DNA from: Armatimonadota bacterium
Lineage (GTDB): Bacteria > Armatimonadota > Armatimonadia > Armatimonadales > Capsulimonadaceae
Direction of reading: 5' to 3'
Length of the DNA: 61,259 bases
Assembly: GCA_019239955.1 (NCBI GenBank)
Contig: JAFAZD010000303.1
Span: forward strand, 1 to 61,259
In this document: positions 52,499 to 61,259 of the stretch, piece by piece
Numbering within the stretch: the stretch's first letter is position 1
Layout of the letters: each line of letters starts with the position of its first letter
The notes under the pieces: model-generated
Database searches by the model: none
Seen by the model: only the letters and a program-made list of their open reading frames with translations
What the model was told of the DNA's origin: nothing
Made by a program: the position numbers and the translations under genes

Positions 52499-53068
52499 AT
52501 GTCTCAGGCGCTGGACGCCATTCTGGGGGAGCCTGACCCGGCGCTCGCCTTCCTGCGCCTGGAAGAGCATTACCGGCTGTCTGGACCCAACGAGCGCGCG
52601 GCGATCCGTGCCGGCTGGGACTTTGGCCGCCGGTGGAGCATCCCCGGCCTGGACTACTCGGACTATGACCGCATCATCTTCGCTCCGTTGACGGGCGAAG
52701 ACGCTCATGGCCTTGACGCCGAAGCAAGGATTGAGGCGAGGCTGACATATCATGCCATTGAGAACGCGCGCTCCGACTTCCGGGACACCGGAATGGACAT
52801 CTGCCTTTGCTACCATGCTGCGTTGCGTGCTGGATTAGATGTGGTGCGGCTCTTTCAGGAGGCAGCAGCGGTCTCCGAGGACTCAATGGCGGCCCAATTG
52901 CGCGGCATCTTTCGGTGGAAACCTGAAGTTAAGAGTTTGTGGGCCATGGGCTTCCGTGAAGTGCTGATTGAGAACGGCATCGTCTTTGAATGGATTGGCA
53001 ACCGCGACGACTACTACGACCTCAAACCAGGCCATCTCGATCACTGGGGGCGCGAGGTAAGGGACTGA
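52499..53068 (+). CDS. hypothetical protein, 189 aa
   Basis: 189 residues, soluble, with no signal peptide or membrane segment. The start is ten bases after the previous stop, with GAGAGGAACG as ribosome site. Sequence marks are GWDFGRRWSIPGLDYSDYDR and FRWKPEVKSLWAMGFREVL. The composition is less GC-rich than the flanking sugar genes. I do not recognise the family. Its position inside the operon may be accidental, because a repeat spacer follows it. Confidence 0.7.
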   Translation: MSQALDAILGEPDPALAFLRLEEHYRLSGPNERAAIRAGWDFGRRWSIPGLDYSDYDRIIFAPLTGEDAHGLDAEARIEARLTYHAIENARSDFRDTGMDICLCYHAALRAGLDVVRLFQEAAAVSEDSMAAQLRGIFRWKPEVKSLWAMGFREVLIENGIVFEWIGNRDDYYDLKPGHLDHWGREVRD

Positions 53069-53140
53069 GGCTTTCGCCACCCTTCCTCTCCCGGTACGGG
53101 GGAGGTGGCGAGCCTGAGCGAGCTGGAGAGGGTTCTTTAC
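53069..53140. repeat. CCTC/GAGG hairpin spacer before the alcohol dehydrogenase gene
   Basis: CCACC, CCTCTCCCG and CGGGGGAGG, GGTGG tracts face each other around GTA. It is related in style to the spacers at 33716 and 41406. An in-frame ATG within it (53105) is rejected as the dehydrogenase start. Confidence 0.55.
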
Positions 53141-54157
53141 ATGAAAAAAGCGGCCATTCTCGGTGAGCGCCGGGCGGGACTGGTGGACGCCCAGGAGCCT
53201 CGTCCTGTGGAGGACTGGGCGCTGGTCAAGGTCCACGCCGCGCCGATGTGCGCCGAGTACAAGCAGTTCGTCGCCGGGCAGCCGACGGCGTTCCTGGGCC
53301 ATGAGGCGGCGGGCGAGCTGGTCGCCGTGGCGCAGCCGGGGCGGGTGCAGGTCAGCGACCGCGTGGTGGTGATGCCGTCCTACCCGTGCGGCTGGTGCGC
53401 GCTGTGCGTCTCCGGCGACTACATTCATTGCGAGCATCCTTACGACTTCGTCGCCTTCACCGGCTCGCCGGAGGGGAGCGCGACGATGGCGCAGTATCTG
53501 CTCAAGCCGTCCTGGCTGCTGCCGCGCATCCCCGATGATGTGTCTTACGAACGCGCGTCGCTGGCCTGCTGCGCCCTGGGGCCGTCGTTCAACGCGCTGG
53601 ACGCGATGGGGGTGAGCGCCCATGACACCGTGCTGGTCACGGGGGCCGGCCCGGTCGGGCTGGGAGCGGTCGTCAACGCCCGCTTCCGGGGCGCGCGGGT
53701 CGTCGTGGTCGAGTCCGCCCCATGGCGCGTCGAGCGGGCGCGGCAGATGGGTGCGGCGGCGGTGCTGGACCCCCGCGACAGCGATCTCGTGCCGCAGATC
53801 AAGGCGCTGACCGGCGGCCTCGGCGCGGACGCCGCGCTGGATACCTCCGGCGTCGTGGCGGCGCAGCGGCTCTGCCTGAACGCCACGCGGCGCAAAGGGC
53901 AGGTCGCCCTGGTCGGCGAGTGCGGCAACCCTTTGGAGATTCGGGCCAGTCCCGACTTCATTCGCACCGGGCTGACCCTGCGCGGCTGCTGGCACTACAA
54001 CCTGGCGGACTTCCCGAAGATCATGGCCGTGATCCAGCGGTCGCCGCTGATTGACCTGCTCATCAGCCACGTCCTGCCGATGAGCCGCATTCAAGAAGCG
54101 TTTGAACTCTGCGCCGCGCAACAGACCGCCAAAGTGATTCTGAATCCATGGGAGTAG
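53141..54157 (+). CDS. zinc-dependent alcohol/sugar dehydrogenase (medium-chain family)
   Basis: 338 residues. The catalytic-domain motif FLGHEAAGELV and structural-zinc cysteines in PCGWCALCVSGDYIHC (CxxCxxCx7C) are complete. The Rossmann fold shows VLVTGAGPVGLGAVV, preceding the acidic residue in VVVES that favours NAD(H). The start is the ATG at 53141, the family N-terminus (MKKAAILGERRAG), not the in-frame ATG inside the repeat. A polyol or sugar such as L-arabinose or an L-arabitol-like compound is a reasonable substrate in this cluster, but that is inference. Confidence 0.88.
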   Translation: MKKAAILGERRAGLVDAQEPRPVEDWALVKVHAAPMCAEYKQFVAGQPTAFLGHEAAGELVAVAQPGRVQVSDRVVVMPSYPCGWCALCVSGDYIHCEHPYDFVAFTGSPEGSATMAQYLLKPSWLLPRIPDDVSYERASLACCALGPSFNALDAMGVSAHDTVLVTGAGPVGLGAVVNARFRGARVVVVESAPWRVERARQMGAAAVLDPRDSDLVPQIKALTGGLGADAALDTSGVVAAQRLCLNATRRKGQVALVGECGNPLEIRASPDFIRTGLTLRGCWHYNLADFPKIMAVIQRSPLIDLLISHVLPMSRIQEAFELCAAQQTAKVILNPWE

Positions 54158-54164
54158 ACGTCGG

Positions 54165-54320
54165 CGAACCCGGCCCTGAAGGGCCGGGCTACAGCCAAGC
54201 AAAGCCTGCTGAAGCAGGCTGCAGGGCGCGAACCTTGTGTTCGCCCCTCCCTCGGCAGCCCCCTTCAGGGGGCTTCTCCTGGCCCTAGTCCGGCCCTTCA
54301 GGCCGGGAACCTGGTCTGAT
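54165..54320. repeat. imperfect long inverted repeat with internal hairpins
   Basis: CCCGGCCCTGAAGGGCCGGG near 54170 is itself a palindrome and pairs imperfectly with CCGGCCCTTCAGGCCGGG near 54290-54307. Between them are AGCCTGC-TGA-AGCAGGCT and GCCCCC-TTCA-GGGGGC hairpins. It fills the spacer between the dehydrogenase and DapA-family genes. Confidence 0.7.
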
Positions 54321-54334
54321 ACAGAGAACCATCC

Positions 54335-55285
54335 ATGAAGCCTGGTTGGAAAGGCGTCTTCCCCGCCGTCACCACGCAACTCAAGCGAGACCAGTCGCTG
54401 GACCTGGACGCCACGGCGCGGCACCTGGACGTGCTGCTGGAATCGGGCGTGCAAGGCGTCGTCATGCTCGGCTCGCTCGGCGAGAACAACTCCCTGGAGC
54501 CGGAGGAGAAGCGCCGGGTCATGGAGATGGCCGTCAAGACGATGAGCGGCCGTGTGCCGGTCCTGAGCGGCGTCTCCGAATACAGCACCGCCGCCGCCTG
54601 CCGCTACGCGCACGACATGGAGCGCCTCGGCGCGGACGGCCTGATGCTGCTGCCGGCGATGGCCTACAAGGCTGACCCGCGCGAGACGATGGCCCACTTC
54701 CGCACGGTCGCCCGCGCCTCCGGCCTGCCCATCATCTGCTACAACAACCCCCTCGCCTACCATGTGGACATCACGCCGGAGATGTTTGCAGAACTCGCGG
54801 ATGAGGAGACGTTGGTGGCGATCAAAGAGTCGTCCGGCAACGTGCGGCGCATCACGGACATCATCAACGCCCTCGGCGACCGCTACACGATCTTCACCGG
54901 CGTGGACGACCTGGCGCTGGAGAGCGCGCTGCTGGGGGCCGAGGGCTGGATCGCGGGCGTCGGCCTGGCCTTCCCGCGCGAGAACCAGTCCCTGTGGGAC
55001 CTGGCGACGGGCGGACAGTGGGAGAAGGCGCGCGAGCTCTACCGCTGGTATATGCCGCTGCTGCATTTGGACATCCCGATCAAGTTCGTGCAGTACATCA
55101 AGCTGGCGATCCAGGAGGTCGGCCTGGGGGCGGAGTGGGTGCGCGCGCCCCGCCTGCCTTTGGAGGGCGCGGAGCGCGAGGCCGTGCTGACCATCATCCG
55201 CCGGGGCATCGAGACCCGCCCGCAACTTCCCGCGCCCGAAGGCCCCCTAGCCCCCAATTCTGGGGGAACCGGATTCCCGGTCTGA
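54335..55285 (+). CDS. DapA-family (dihydrodipicolinate synthase-like) lyase/dehydratase
   Basis: 316 residues of the class I pyruvate-dependent aldolase superfamily. The Schiff-base lysine is K164 in LVAIKESSGN; the pyruvate-binding loop is GSLGENNSLEPEEK and the Tyr motif is IICYNNPLAYH. Members include 2-keto-3-deoxy-arabonate dehydratase and 1-pyrroline-4-hydroxy-2-carboxylate deaminase. Either would fit: the first for arabinose oxidation with the preceding dehydrogenase, the second for hydroxyproline breakdown with the epimerase at 57398. The last 13 or so residues (PLAPNSGGTGFPV) are encoded by an intergenic palindrome repeat that also supplies the stop. Confidence 0.85.
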   Translation: MKPGWKGVFPAVTTQLKRDQSLDLDATARHLDVLLESGVQGVVMLGSLGENNSLEPEEKRRVMEMAVKTMSGRVPVLSGVSEYSTAAACRYAHDMERLGADGLMLLPAMAYKADPRETMAHFRTVARASGLPIICYNNPLAYHVDITPEMFAELADEETLVAIKESSGNVRRITDIINALGDRYTIFTGVDDLALESALLGAEGWIAGVGLAFPRENQSLWDLATGGQWEKARELYRWYMPLLHLDIPIKFVQYIKLAIQEVGLGAEWVRAPRLPLEGAEREAVLTIIRRGIETRPQLPAPEGPLAPNSGGTGFPV

Positions 55286-55315
55286 CTCCCCCAGAATTGG
55301 GGGCGGGGGGCGATC
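55245..55315. repeat. double palindrome repeat, copy B, invading the 3' end of the DapA-family gene
   Basis: CCCCCAATTCTGGGGG (55251-55266) and CCCCCAGAATTGGGGG (55288-55303) are followed by CGGGGGGCGATCC. This is the same order as copy A at 38705. The DapA-family stop codon (55283-55285) lies between the two palindromes. Confidence 0.9.
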
Positions 55316-55348
55316 CGGGCGCTCTCTCTACGCGCTTTAAGAAAACCT

Positions 55349-57385
55349 ATGCCACACCGAAGCCGCAACGCTGTCGTCCTGCTGACGGCAATCGTGTCCC
55401 TCGCCTCCCCCTCGCTGGCGGCCGCGCAGGCGCTCGCGCCCGCGACCTCCACCCGTACGCTGTCCCGCTATCATCGGGATGATGCCGCATCCGTCACCCG
55501 AATTCGCATCAACGCTACCCACGTCGGCGATACCCCGCTGTCGCCGTTCACGATGGGCAACTTCCTGGAGCACCTGGGCCAACTGGTGGACCGGACGCTC
55601 GGCGCGAACCTGCTCATCAACCCCAACCTGGAGCGCACGGATCCCGGCGAGGCGATGCCGCCGTACTGGGACGATGCCGGCGCCGCCGCCTGGCGCGAGG
55701 ACGGCGGCTATCAGTCGCCGGACTGTGTCCGCCTGTCCGCCCCCGATGGGACCCTCAGCCAGCGTCTCTACCTCCCCGTCCAGCGCGAGCGCCGTTACAC
55801 GCTAACCTTCTTCACGCGCGGGTCGGGCCAGGTGACGGCGGCCATCCATGCGGGCGACGACCTGCAAGGCCCGGCAGTCGTCCAGACGCCGCTGACGGTC
55901 GCGGGGACGGACTGGCGCAAGCAGACGGTGCATTGGACCATTCCCGCAGGCGCTCTCGCCGCCGGCCAGCGGGCGCGGTTCGCCCTCGCCCACGCGGGCG
56001 GCGGCCCGGTGGACGTGGACTGGGTGCGGCTGATGCCCGACGACGCCGTGGACGGCATGGACCCGGACGTGCTGCGGCTCGCCAGGGCCTGGGACATCCC
56101 CGTGCTCCGCATGGCGGGCAACTTCGAGAGCCAGTACCACTGGCGCGACGGGGTCGGCCCGCTCTACGGCCGCCCGACCCAGCGCAACGCTGCCTGGGGC
56201 GGCCCCGAGTCCAACCAGTTCGGCACCGACGAGTTCCTGGACCTATGCCGACGCATCGGCGCGGCGCCCCAGATCGGGGCCAATGCCGGCAACGGGACGG
56301 CCGACGAGGCTGCCGCCTGGGTCCGCTACTGCAACGGTAAGAGGGAGCAAGTGCCGATCTGGGAGATCGGCAACGAGCTGTACGGCGGCTGGCAGATCGG
56401 CCACACGGACGCCCCCGGCAACGCCGCACGCTTCGTCGCCTTCCGCGATGCCATGCTTCAGGCCGACCCCCACATCAAGCTGATCGCCACCGGCAAGGGT
56501 GACGAGACTTCGCCCGGCGGCCTCCAACGCGACCGCGACTGGAATCTGGCCGTACTTCATGCCGCCGCCGGCAACAACGGGCGGGTGCCGGATTGGCTCT
56601 CCATCCACCCGCTGGTCGGCCTGCCGGGCGGCATGCGCGACACGCCCTACGCGCAGGAATGGCAGAGTGCGATGGCGCATCCGGCCTTCCTGGATCAGAC
56701 GGAGATTCCGCAGCTCAGGGACCAGATCACGAGCGTGGAGGGGCCGAACGCCCGGACGCGCATCGCCCCGACGGAATGGGGGATCATCATCGGCGGCCGC
56801 GGCTGGGAGGACGGGCCGAACCACAATGTCGAGGCGGGGGCGGTTTACAATGCGCTGGCCCTCAACACGTTCCTACGCAACGGGGATTGGGTGACGCTCG
56901 CCAACGCCACCGCCCTGCTGCACGGCGGCGACATCGCCAAAGATCACGGCGTCGCCTTCGTGACGCCGGAGTATTATGCCGAGCAGCTCTACGCCCGTGC
57001 GGCCCCGCGCCTGGCCGTGGAGACCGACTGGTCCGGGCCGGGGGCCGACGTCCCGGCGCGCGGCGGCCTGCCAGCGGCGACGGACGTGCCGGACGTGGAC
57101 ATCTTCAGCGCCTTGACCCAGGATCGCAAGGCGCTGGTCGTCTTCGCCGTCAACCGCAGCCTGAACGACTCCAAGCCGGTCTCCGTGAGCCTGGCGGGAT
57201 TCCCGGCCGGCCCTGCGTCCGCCACCATCCTGACCGCGGCCGACCCGCAGGTGAGCAATTCCTGGGACCACCCCGACAATGTCGCGCCCCGTCCGTTCCC
57301 CGTGCCGCCGGGCGATTCGCGCGCTGGCTGGACGGTGACGCTGCCGCCGCACGCGCTGGTCGTCTTCACCTTCACGCGCAGATAG
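55349..57385 (+). CDS. secreted GH51 alpha-L-arabinofuranosidase with CBM-like insertion
   Basis: 678 residues with a signal peptide (cleavage after AAA or AQA near residues 26-28). GH51 start FTMGNFLEHLGQLV is followed by a CenC/CBM4-like sandwich (about 90-225: ANLLINPNLERTDPGE, VDVDWVRLMPDD), then the barrel. The acid/base is E343 in WEIGNELYGG and the nucleophile E476 in IAPTEWGIIIGG. The extracellular enzyme complements the cytoplasmic GH51 at 3234. It lies between the DapA-family and epimerase genes in the second arabinoside cluster. Confidence 0.9.
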   Translation: MPHRSRNAVVLLTAIVSLASPSLAAAQALAPATSTRTLSRYHRDDAASVTRIRINATHVGDTPLSPFTMGNFLEHLGQLVDRTLGANLLINPNLERTDPGEAMPPYWDDAGAAAWREDGGYQSPDCVRLSAPDGTLSQRLYLPVQRERRYTLTFFTRGSGQVTAAIHAGDDLQGPAVVQTPLTVAGTDWRKQTVHWTIPAGALAAGQRARFALAHAGGGPVDVDWVRLMPDDAVDGMDPDVLRLARAWDIPVLRMAGNFESQYHWRDGVGPLYGRPTQRNAAWGGPESNQFGTDEFLDLCRRIGAAPQIGANAGNGTADEAAAWVRYCNGKREQVPIWEIGNELYGGWQIGHTDAPGNAARFVAFRDAMLQADPHIKLIATGKGDETSPGGLQRDRDWNLAVLHAAAGNNGRVPDWLSIHPLVGLPGGMRDTPYAQEWQSAMAHPAFLDQTEIPQLRDQITSVEGPNARTRIAPTEWGIIIGGRGWEDGPNHNVEAGAVYNALALNTFLRNGDWVTLANATALLHGGDIAKDHGVAFVTPEYYAEQLYARAAPRLAVETDWSGPGADVPARGGLPAATDVPDVDIFSALTQDRKALVVFAVNRSLNDSKPVSVSLAGFPAGPASATILTAADPQVSNSWDHPDNVAPRPFPVPPGDSRAGWTVTLPPHALVVFTFTRR

Positions 57386-57397
57386 AGGCCCGTAGCC

Positions 57398-58363
57398 ATG
57401 TCCGACGTTCAAAGAGTGCAGGTGGTTGACTCACACACCGGGGGCGAGCCGACGCGGGTTGTGGTCGGCGGCGGCCCGGATCTCGGCGGCGGCAGCGCCG
57501 CCGACCGGCTGCGCGTGCTGCGGCGGGAGCACGACGGCTTCCGCACCGCCGTCGTCGGCGAGCCGCGCGGCTCGGACGTGCTGGTCGGCGCGCTGCTGAT
57601 CCCGCCGGCGGACACGTCCTGCGCCGCCGGCGCGATCTTCTTCAACAACGTCGGGTACCTGGGTATGTGCGGGCACGGAACCATCGGGCTGATGGCGACA
57701 CTGGCGCACCTGGGCCGCATTGGGCTGGGCGAACATAAAATTGAGACGCCCGTGGGCGTCGTGACGGCACGGCAACAGGAGGACGGCGCGGTCTCGGTCC
57801 GAAACGTCTCCTGCTACCGCTACGAGGCCGCCGTCTGTGTCCCGGTGGACGGATACGGCACGGTCTGCGGCGATGTCGCCTGGGGCGGCAACTGGTTCTT
57901 CCTCGCCCACGTCCCCGACCAGGAACTGTCCCTGCGGCGGGTGGGGGAACTGACGGAGCTGACATGGCGCATCCGGCGGTCCCTGACGGAGCACGAGATC
58001 ACGGGGCGCGACGGCGAGGGGATTGACCACATCGAGCTGTACGGCCCCTCGCCGACGCCGGGCGTCCACAGCCGCAACTTCGTGCTCTGCCCCGGAGGGG
58101 CCTACGACCGCTCCCCCTGCGGCACCGGCACGAGCGCGAAGCTGGCCTGCCTGTACGCCGACGGCAAATTGAAGGAGGGCGACGTCTGGCGGCAGGAGGG
58201 CATCACCGGCAGCGTCTTCGAGGGCAGCCTGCAGCGCGCCGGCGAGGACCTGATTCCCACCATCACGGGCCGCGCCTTTGTCACCGCCGAGTCAGCCCTG
58301 CTCCTCGACCCCGCCGACCCGCTCCGCTGGGGGATACGCCAAAATCGGATCAATTCGCCATGA
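57398..58363 (+). CDS. proline racemase / 4-hydroxyproline 2-epimerase family protein
   Basis: 321 residues. Both catalytic cysteines are present: C91 in MCGHGTIGLM and C241 in DRSPCGTGTSAK. Together they mark a true two-base racemase or epimerase rather than the hydroxyproline dehydratase branch with Thr or Ser at one site. DSHTGGEPTRVV is the family start. The usual reaction is trans-4-hydroxy-L-proline to cis-4-hydroxy-D-proline, the first step of hydroxyproline catabolism. It follows secreted GH51 after 12 bases. The D-hydroxyproline oxidase and the ketoglutarate semialdehyde dehydrogenase expected next are not in the window. Confidence 0.9.
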   Translation: MSDVQRVQVVDSHTGGEPTRVVVGGGPDLGGGSAADRLRVLRREHDGFRTAVVGEPRGSDVLVGALLIPPADTSCAAGAIFFNNVGYLGMCGHGTIGLMATLAHLGRIGLGEHKIETPVGVVTARQQEDGAVSVRNVSCYRYEAAVCVPVDGYGTVCGDVAWGGNWFFLAHVPDQELSLRRVGELTELTWRIRRSLTEHEITGRDGEGIDHIELYGPSPTPGVHSRNFVLCPGGAYDRSPCGTGTSAKLACLYADGKLKEGDVWRQEGITGSVFEGSLQRAGEDLIPTITGRAFVTAESALLLDPADPLRWGIRQNRINSP

Positions 58364-58478
58364 GCATGCCGCATGGCGCACGCGAAAGGACCTCGGCGTC
58401 AATGATACGCCGCCGCGCGCATCGGGTAAGATAACGAACAAGCAGACTTGAGAAAGCGCCCGCGAGGAGGGGCAAGCC

Positions 58479-60065
<1,587 letters not shown>

Positions 60066-60190
60066 ACGGCCACTACCCTGTCCCGGCGGGTTTGGGCCCG
60101 TGCCGGATGATGGTACATATGAAAACCATCCGAGACAAGGGGAGGACGCCCTCCCCCGGCCCTCCGGCGATGGAGGTTTGCATAAGCACG

Positions 60191-60460
60191 ATGAGCACAC
60201 CCAACGCCAAAATTTGCCCGCGCTGCGGCCAAGTTGTCCCGGCGGAGCGGGGCGTCTGTGAACGCTGCGGCCGCCTGTTCCGCACACCGTTCGGCGAGGC
60301 GTTTGACCCGAACAAGACGCAGATGTTCTACAACGGGGCCTTCCCCGTCCTGTCCCCTCCGCCCGCGCCGCCCCTCCCGCGCGTGCTCCGCGTCCGACGA
60401 TGGATGCAGCGCCTGCGGCAGCGGGCGCGCCATTTCTTGAGCCATTTCGCGCGGACGTGA
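60191..60460 (+). CDS. small zinc-ribbon protein
   Basis: 89 residues from the ATG at 60191, with GGAGG about 14 bases upstream. A single zinc ribbon is formed by ICPRCGQVVPAERGVCERCG (two CxxC pairs). A Pro-rich linker (VLSPPPAPPLPRVLRV) and a strongly basic C-terminal helix (RRWMQRLRQRARHFLSHF) follow, suggesting nucleic acid or membrane-surface binding. Family unknown. Confidence 0.65.
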   Translation: MSTPNAKICPRCGQVVPAERGVCERCGRLFRTPFGEAFDPNKTQMFYNGAFPVLSPPPAPPLPRVLRVRRWMQRLRQRARHFLSHFART

Positions 60461-60482
60461 CCGCAGGGCCGCCTGTGCCGGC

Positions 60483-60881
60483 CTAGACGTGCGGGAAGCG
60501 GGGGTTCCAGGCCACCTCCCACAGAAACCCATCTGGGTCGGCGAAATAACCGGAATAGCCGCCCCAGTCGGCGCGACGCCCCGGCTTGATGATTTGACCC
60601 CCACCGGCCGTCACCCGTTCCAAGAGGCCGTCCACCTCCGCCTCGGAGCGGACGTTATGGGCCAGCGTGAACCCCGAAAAGCCGGACCCCGTTGCCGGTA
60701 CCCCGGCATCCGCCGCCAGGAGGTCTCGCGGGTAGAGTGCCAGCCAGATCTGGCCCATCTCGAAGAAGCGGACGACCGAGGGGGATGGCAGTTGCGGCAG
60801 CCCCAGCACCTCGCGGTAGAAATGCGTTGAGCGCTCCAGGTCGCCCACGCCCAGAGTTACAAAGCTGATTCGTGGCTCCAT
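60483..60881 (-). CDS. VOC-superfamily (glyoxalase/bleomycin resistance-like) protein
   Basis: 132 residues from the ATG at 60881, supported by a GGGAGGTC ribosome site. Two beta-alpha-beta-beta-beta modules are seen: ISFVTLGVGDLERSTHFYRE and the metal-site end YFADPDGFLWEVAWNP. It is often annotated as glyoxalase; the actual substrate is unknown. It converges on the zinc-ribbon gene with a gap of 22 bases. Confidence 0.88.
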   Translation of the reverse strand: MEPRISFVTLGVGDLERSTHFYREVLGLPQLPSPSVVRFFEMGQIWLALYPRDLLAADAGVPATGSGFSGFTLAHNVRSEAEVDGLLERVTAGGGQIIKPGRRADWGGYSGYFADPDGFLWEVAWNPRFPHV

Positions 60882-61012
60882 CCAGACCTCCCATTGCGGC
60901 CTCACGCCCAGTCCGTCCCGGCGCACCTTCAGCACCGCTGCTCTGTCCGCTTTTTCACCCTCCACCCGGCCCAGCCCTGCGGCCCGAAGGGGAATCCCGG
61001 TTCCGAGCAGGG

Positions 61013-61207
61013 TCATTCCGTTCTCGCCTGGCGACTGAGGAGCCTGGCGACTGAAGTCGCGGCTATCCGAGGCGCTGTCGGCCTGCGCCGACGCAGACCC
61101 GGCCTGCCCCGCACGCAGGGCCAGAACGTCCCCGGAGGGGGACAGTGCTCTGAATAGCCGCGACTTCAGTCGCCAGGCTCCTCAGTCGCCAGGCGAGAAC
61201 GGAATGA
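61013..61207. repeat. perfect 54-bp inverted repeat with 87-bp spacer
   Basis: Bases 61013-61066 are exactly complementary to 61154-61207. Each arm itself holds two copies of GCCTGGCGACTGA. The spacer (61067-61153) has smaller hairpins (CTGTCGGC/GCCGACGCAG, GTCCCCGGAGGGGGAC) and no coding frame. As RNA it would form a very stable stem. Confidence 0.92.
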
Positions 61208-61230
61208 TCCTGCACCGGGCCAGTCTTGCT

Positions 61231-61246
61231 CCCCCAGAATTGGGGG
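61231..61246. repeat. C5/G5 palindrome, copy C (partial at window edge)
   Basis: CCCCCAGAATTGGGGG is the same core as at 38762 and 55288, followed by CTAGGGGG. The element may continue beyond the window. Confidence 0.8.
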
Positions 61247-61259
61247 CTAGGGGGTGGTC

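Noticed and set aside
54165-55315. CRISPR-like repeats
   Set aside because: The palindromes are not regularly spaced and have no unique spacers of constant length. No cas gene is present.

Overview
The window is GC-rich DNA (roughly two thirds G+C by eye) from a free-living bacterium, probably Gram-negative-like, with a large plant-polysaccharide repertoire. It carries Sec, lipoprotein and Tat-type export signals, one PEP-CTERM protein, a DUF6785-type membrane protein, a DUF2961/GH172 enzyme, several phytanoyl-CoA dioxygenases and many hairpin-rich intergenic repeats. This mix suggests Armatimonadota, with Planctomycetota or Verrucomicrobiota as alternatives. That is inference from gene content: no rRNA, tRNA or ribosomal protein gene is present to settle it. 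No insertion sequence, prophage, CRISPR array or RNA gene was recognised.

Region 1 (1-23125) is an arabinan/arabinoside utilisation locus. A GH127-type beta-L-arabinofuranosidase (cut by the window edge), a small unknown protein and a GntR/LacI chimeric regulator of AraR type lie on the minus strand. Divergent to them, a textbook TTGACA-N17-TATAAT promoter with an ACCAAT/ATTGGT operator candidate precedes twelve plus-strand genes in close succession, many overlapping by 4 bp. They are an intracellular GH51, an incomplete CUT1 ABC importer (binding protein and two permeases, no ATPase), a DUF6785 membrane protein, a complete ribose/arabinose-type CUT2 importer, and secreted GH39-like, GH93/sialidase-like, GH31 and glutaminase-like (LamG-interrupted) enzymes.

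Region 2 (23134-46907) is mixed: murQ, two FmdB-type zinc ribbons, a stalk-domain exported protein, a DUF2961/GH172 enzyme, two small unknown proteins, a KimA-like APC permease, a secreted clan GH-A hydrolase with a CBM in its middle, a PEP-CTERM beta-propeller gene broken by a 10-bp tandem duplication, a membrane diguanylate cyclase, a TauE/SafE plus DUF1634 pair, a sugar isomerase-like protein, an AraC regulator divergent from three PhyH dioxygenases, a TacA/TacT-like toxin-antitoxin pair, a DUF1269-like membrane protein and a secreted GH27.

Region 3 (47032-58363) is a second plus-strand arabinoside cluster: GH127 translationally coupled to an M24 Xaa-Pro peptidase, then GH43 arabinanase, a Tat-exported beta-helix protein, an unknown protein, a zinc alcohol dehydrogenase, a DapA-family enzyme, a secreted GH51 and a proline racemase/4-hydroxyproline epimerase family enzyme. 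I propose it consumes hydroxyproline-linked arabinosides of plant extensin-type glycoproteins, both sugar and imino acid. This is the most interesting candidate system in the window.

Region 4 (58479-61259) holds zwf (glucose-6-phosphate dehydrogenase), a small zinc-ribbon protein, a VOC-family protein and a perfect 54-bp inverted repeat beside a copy of a recurring C5/G5 palindrome.
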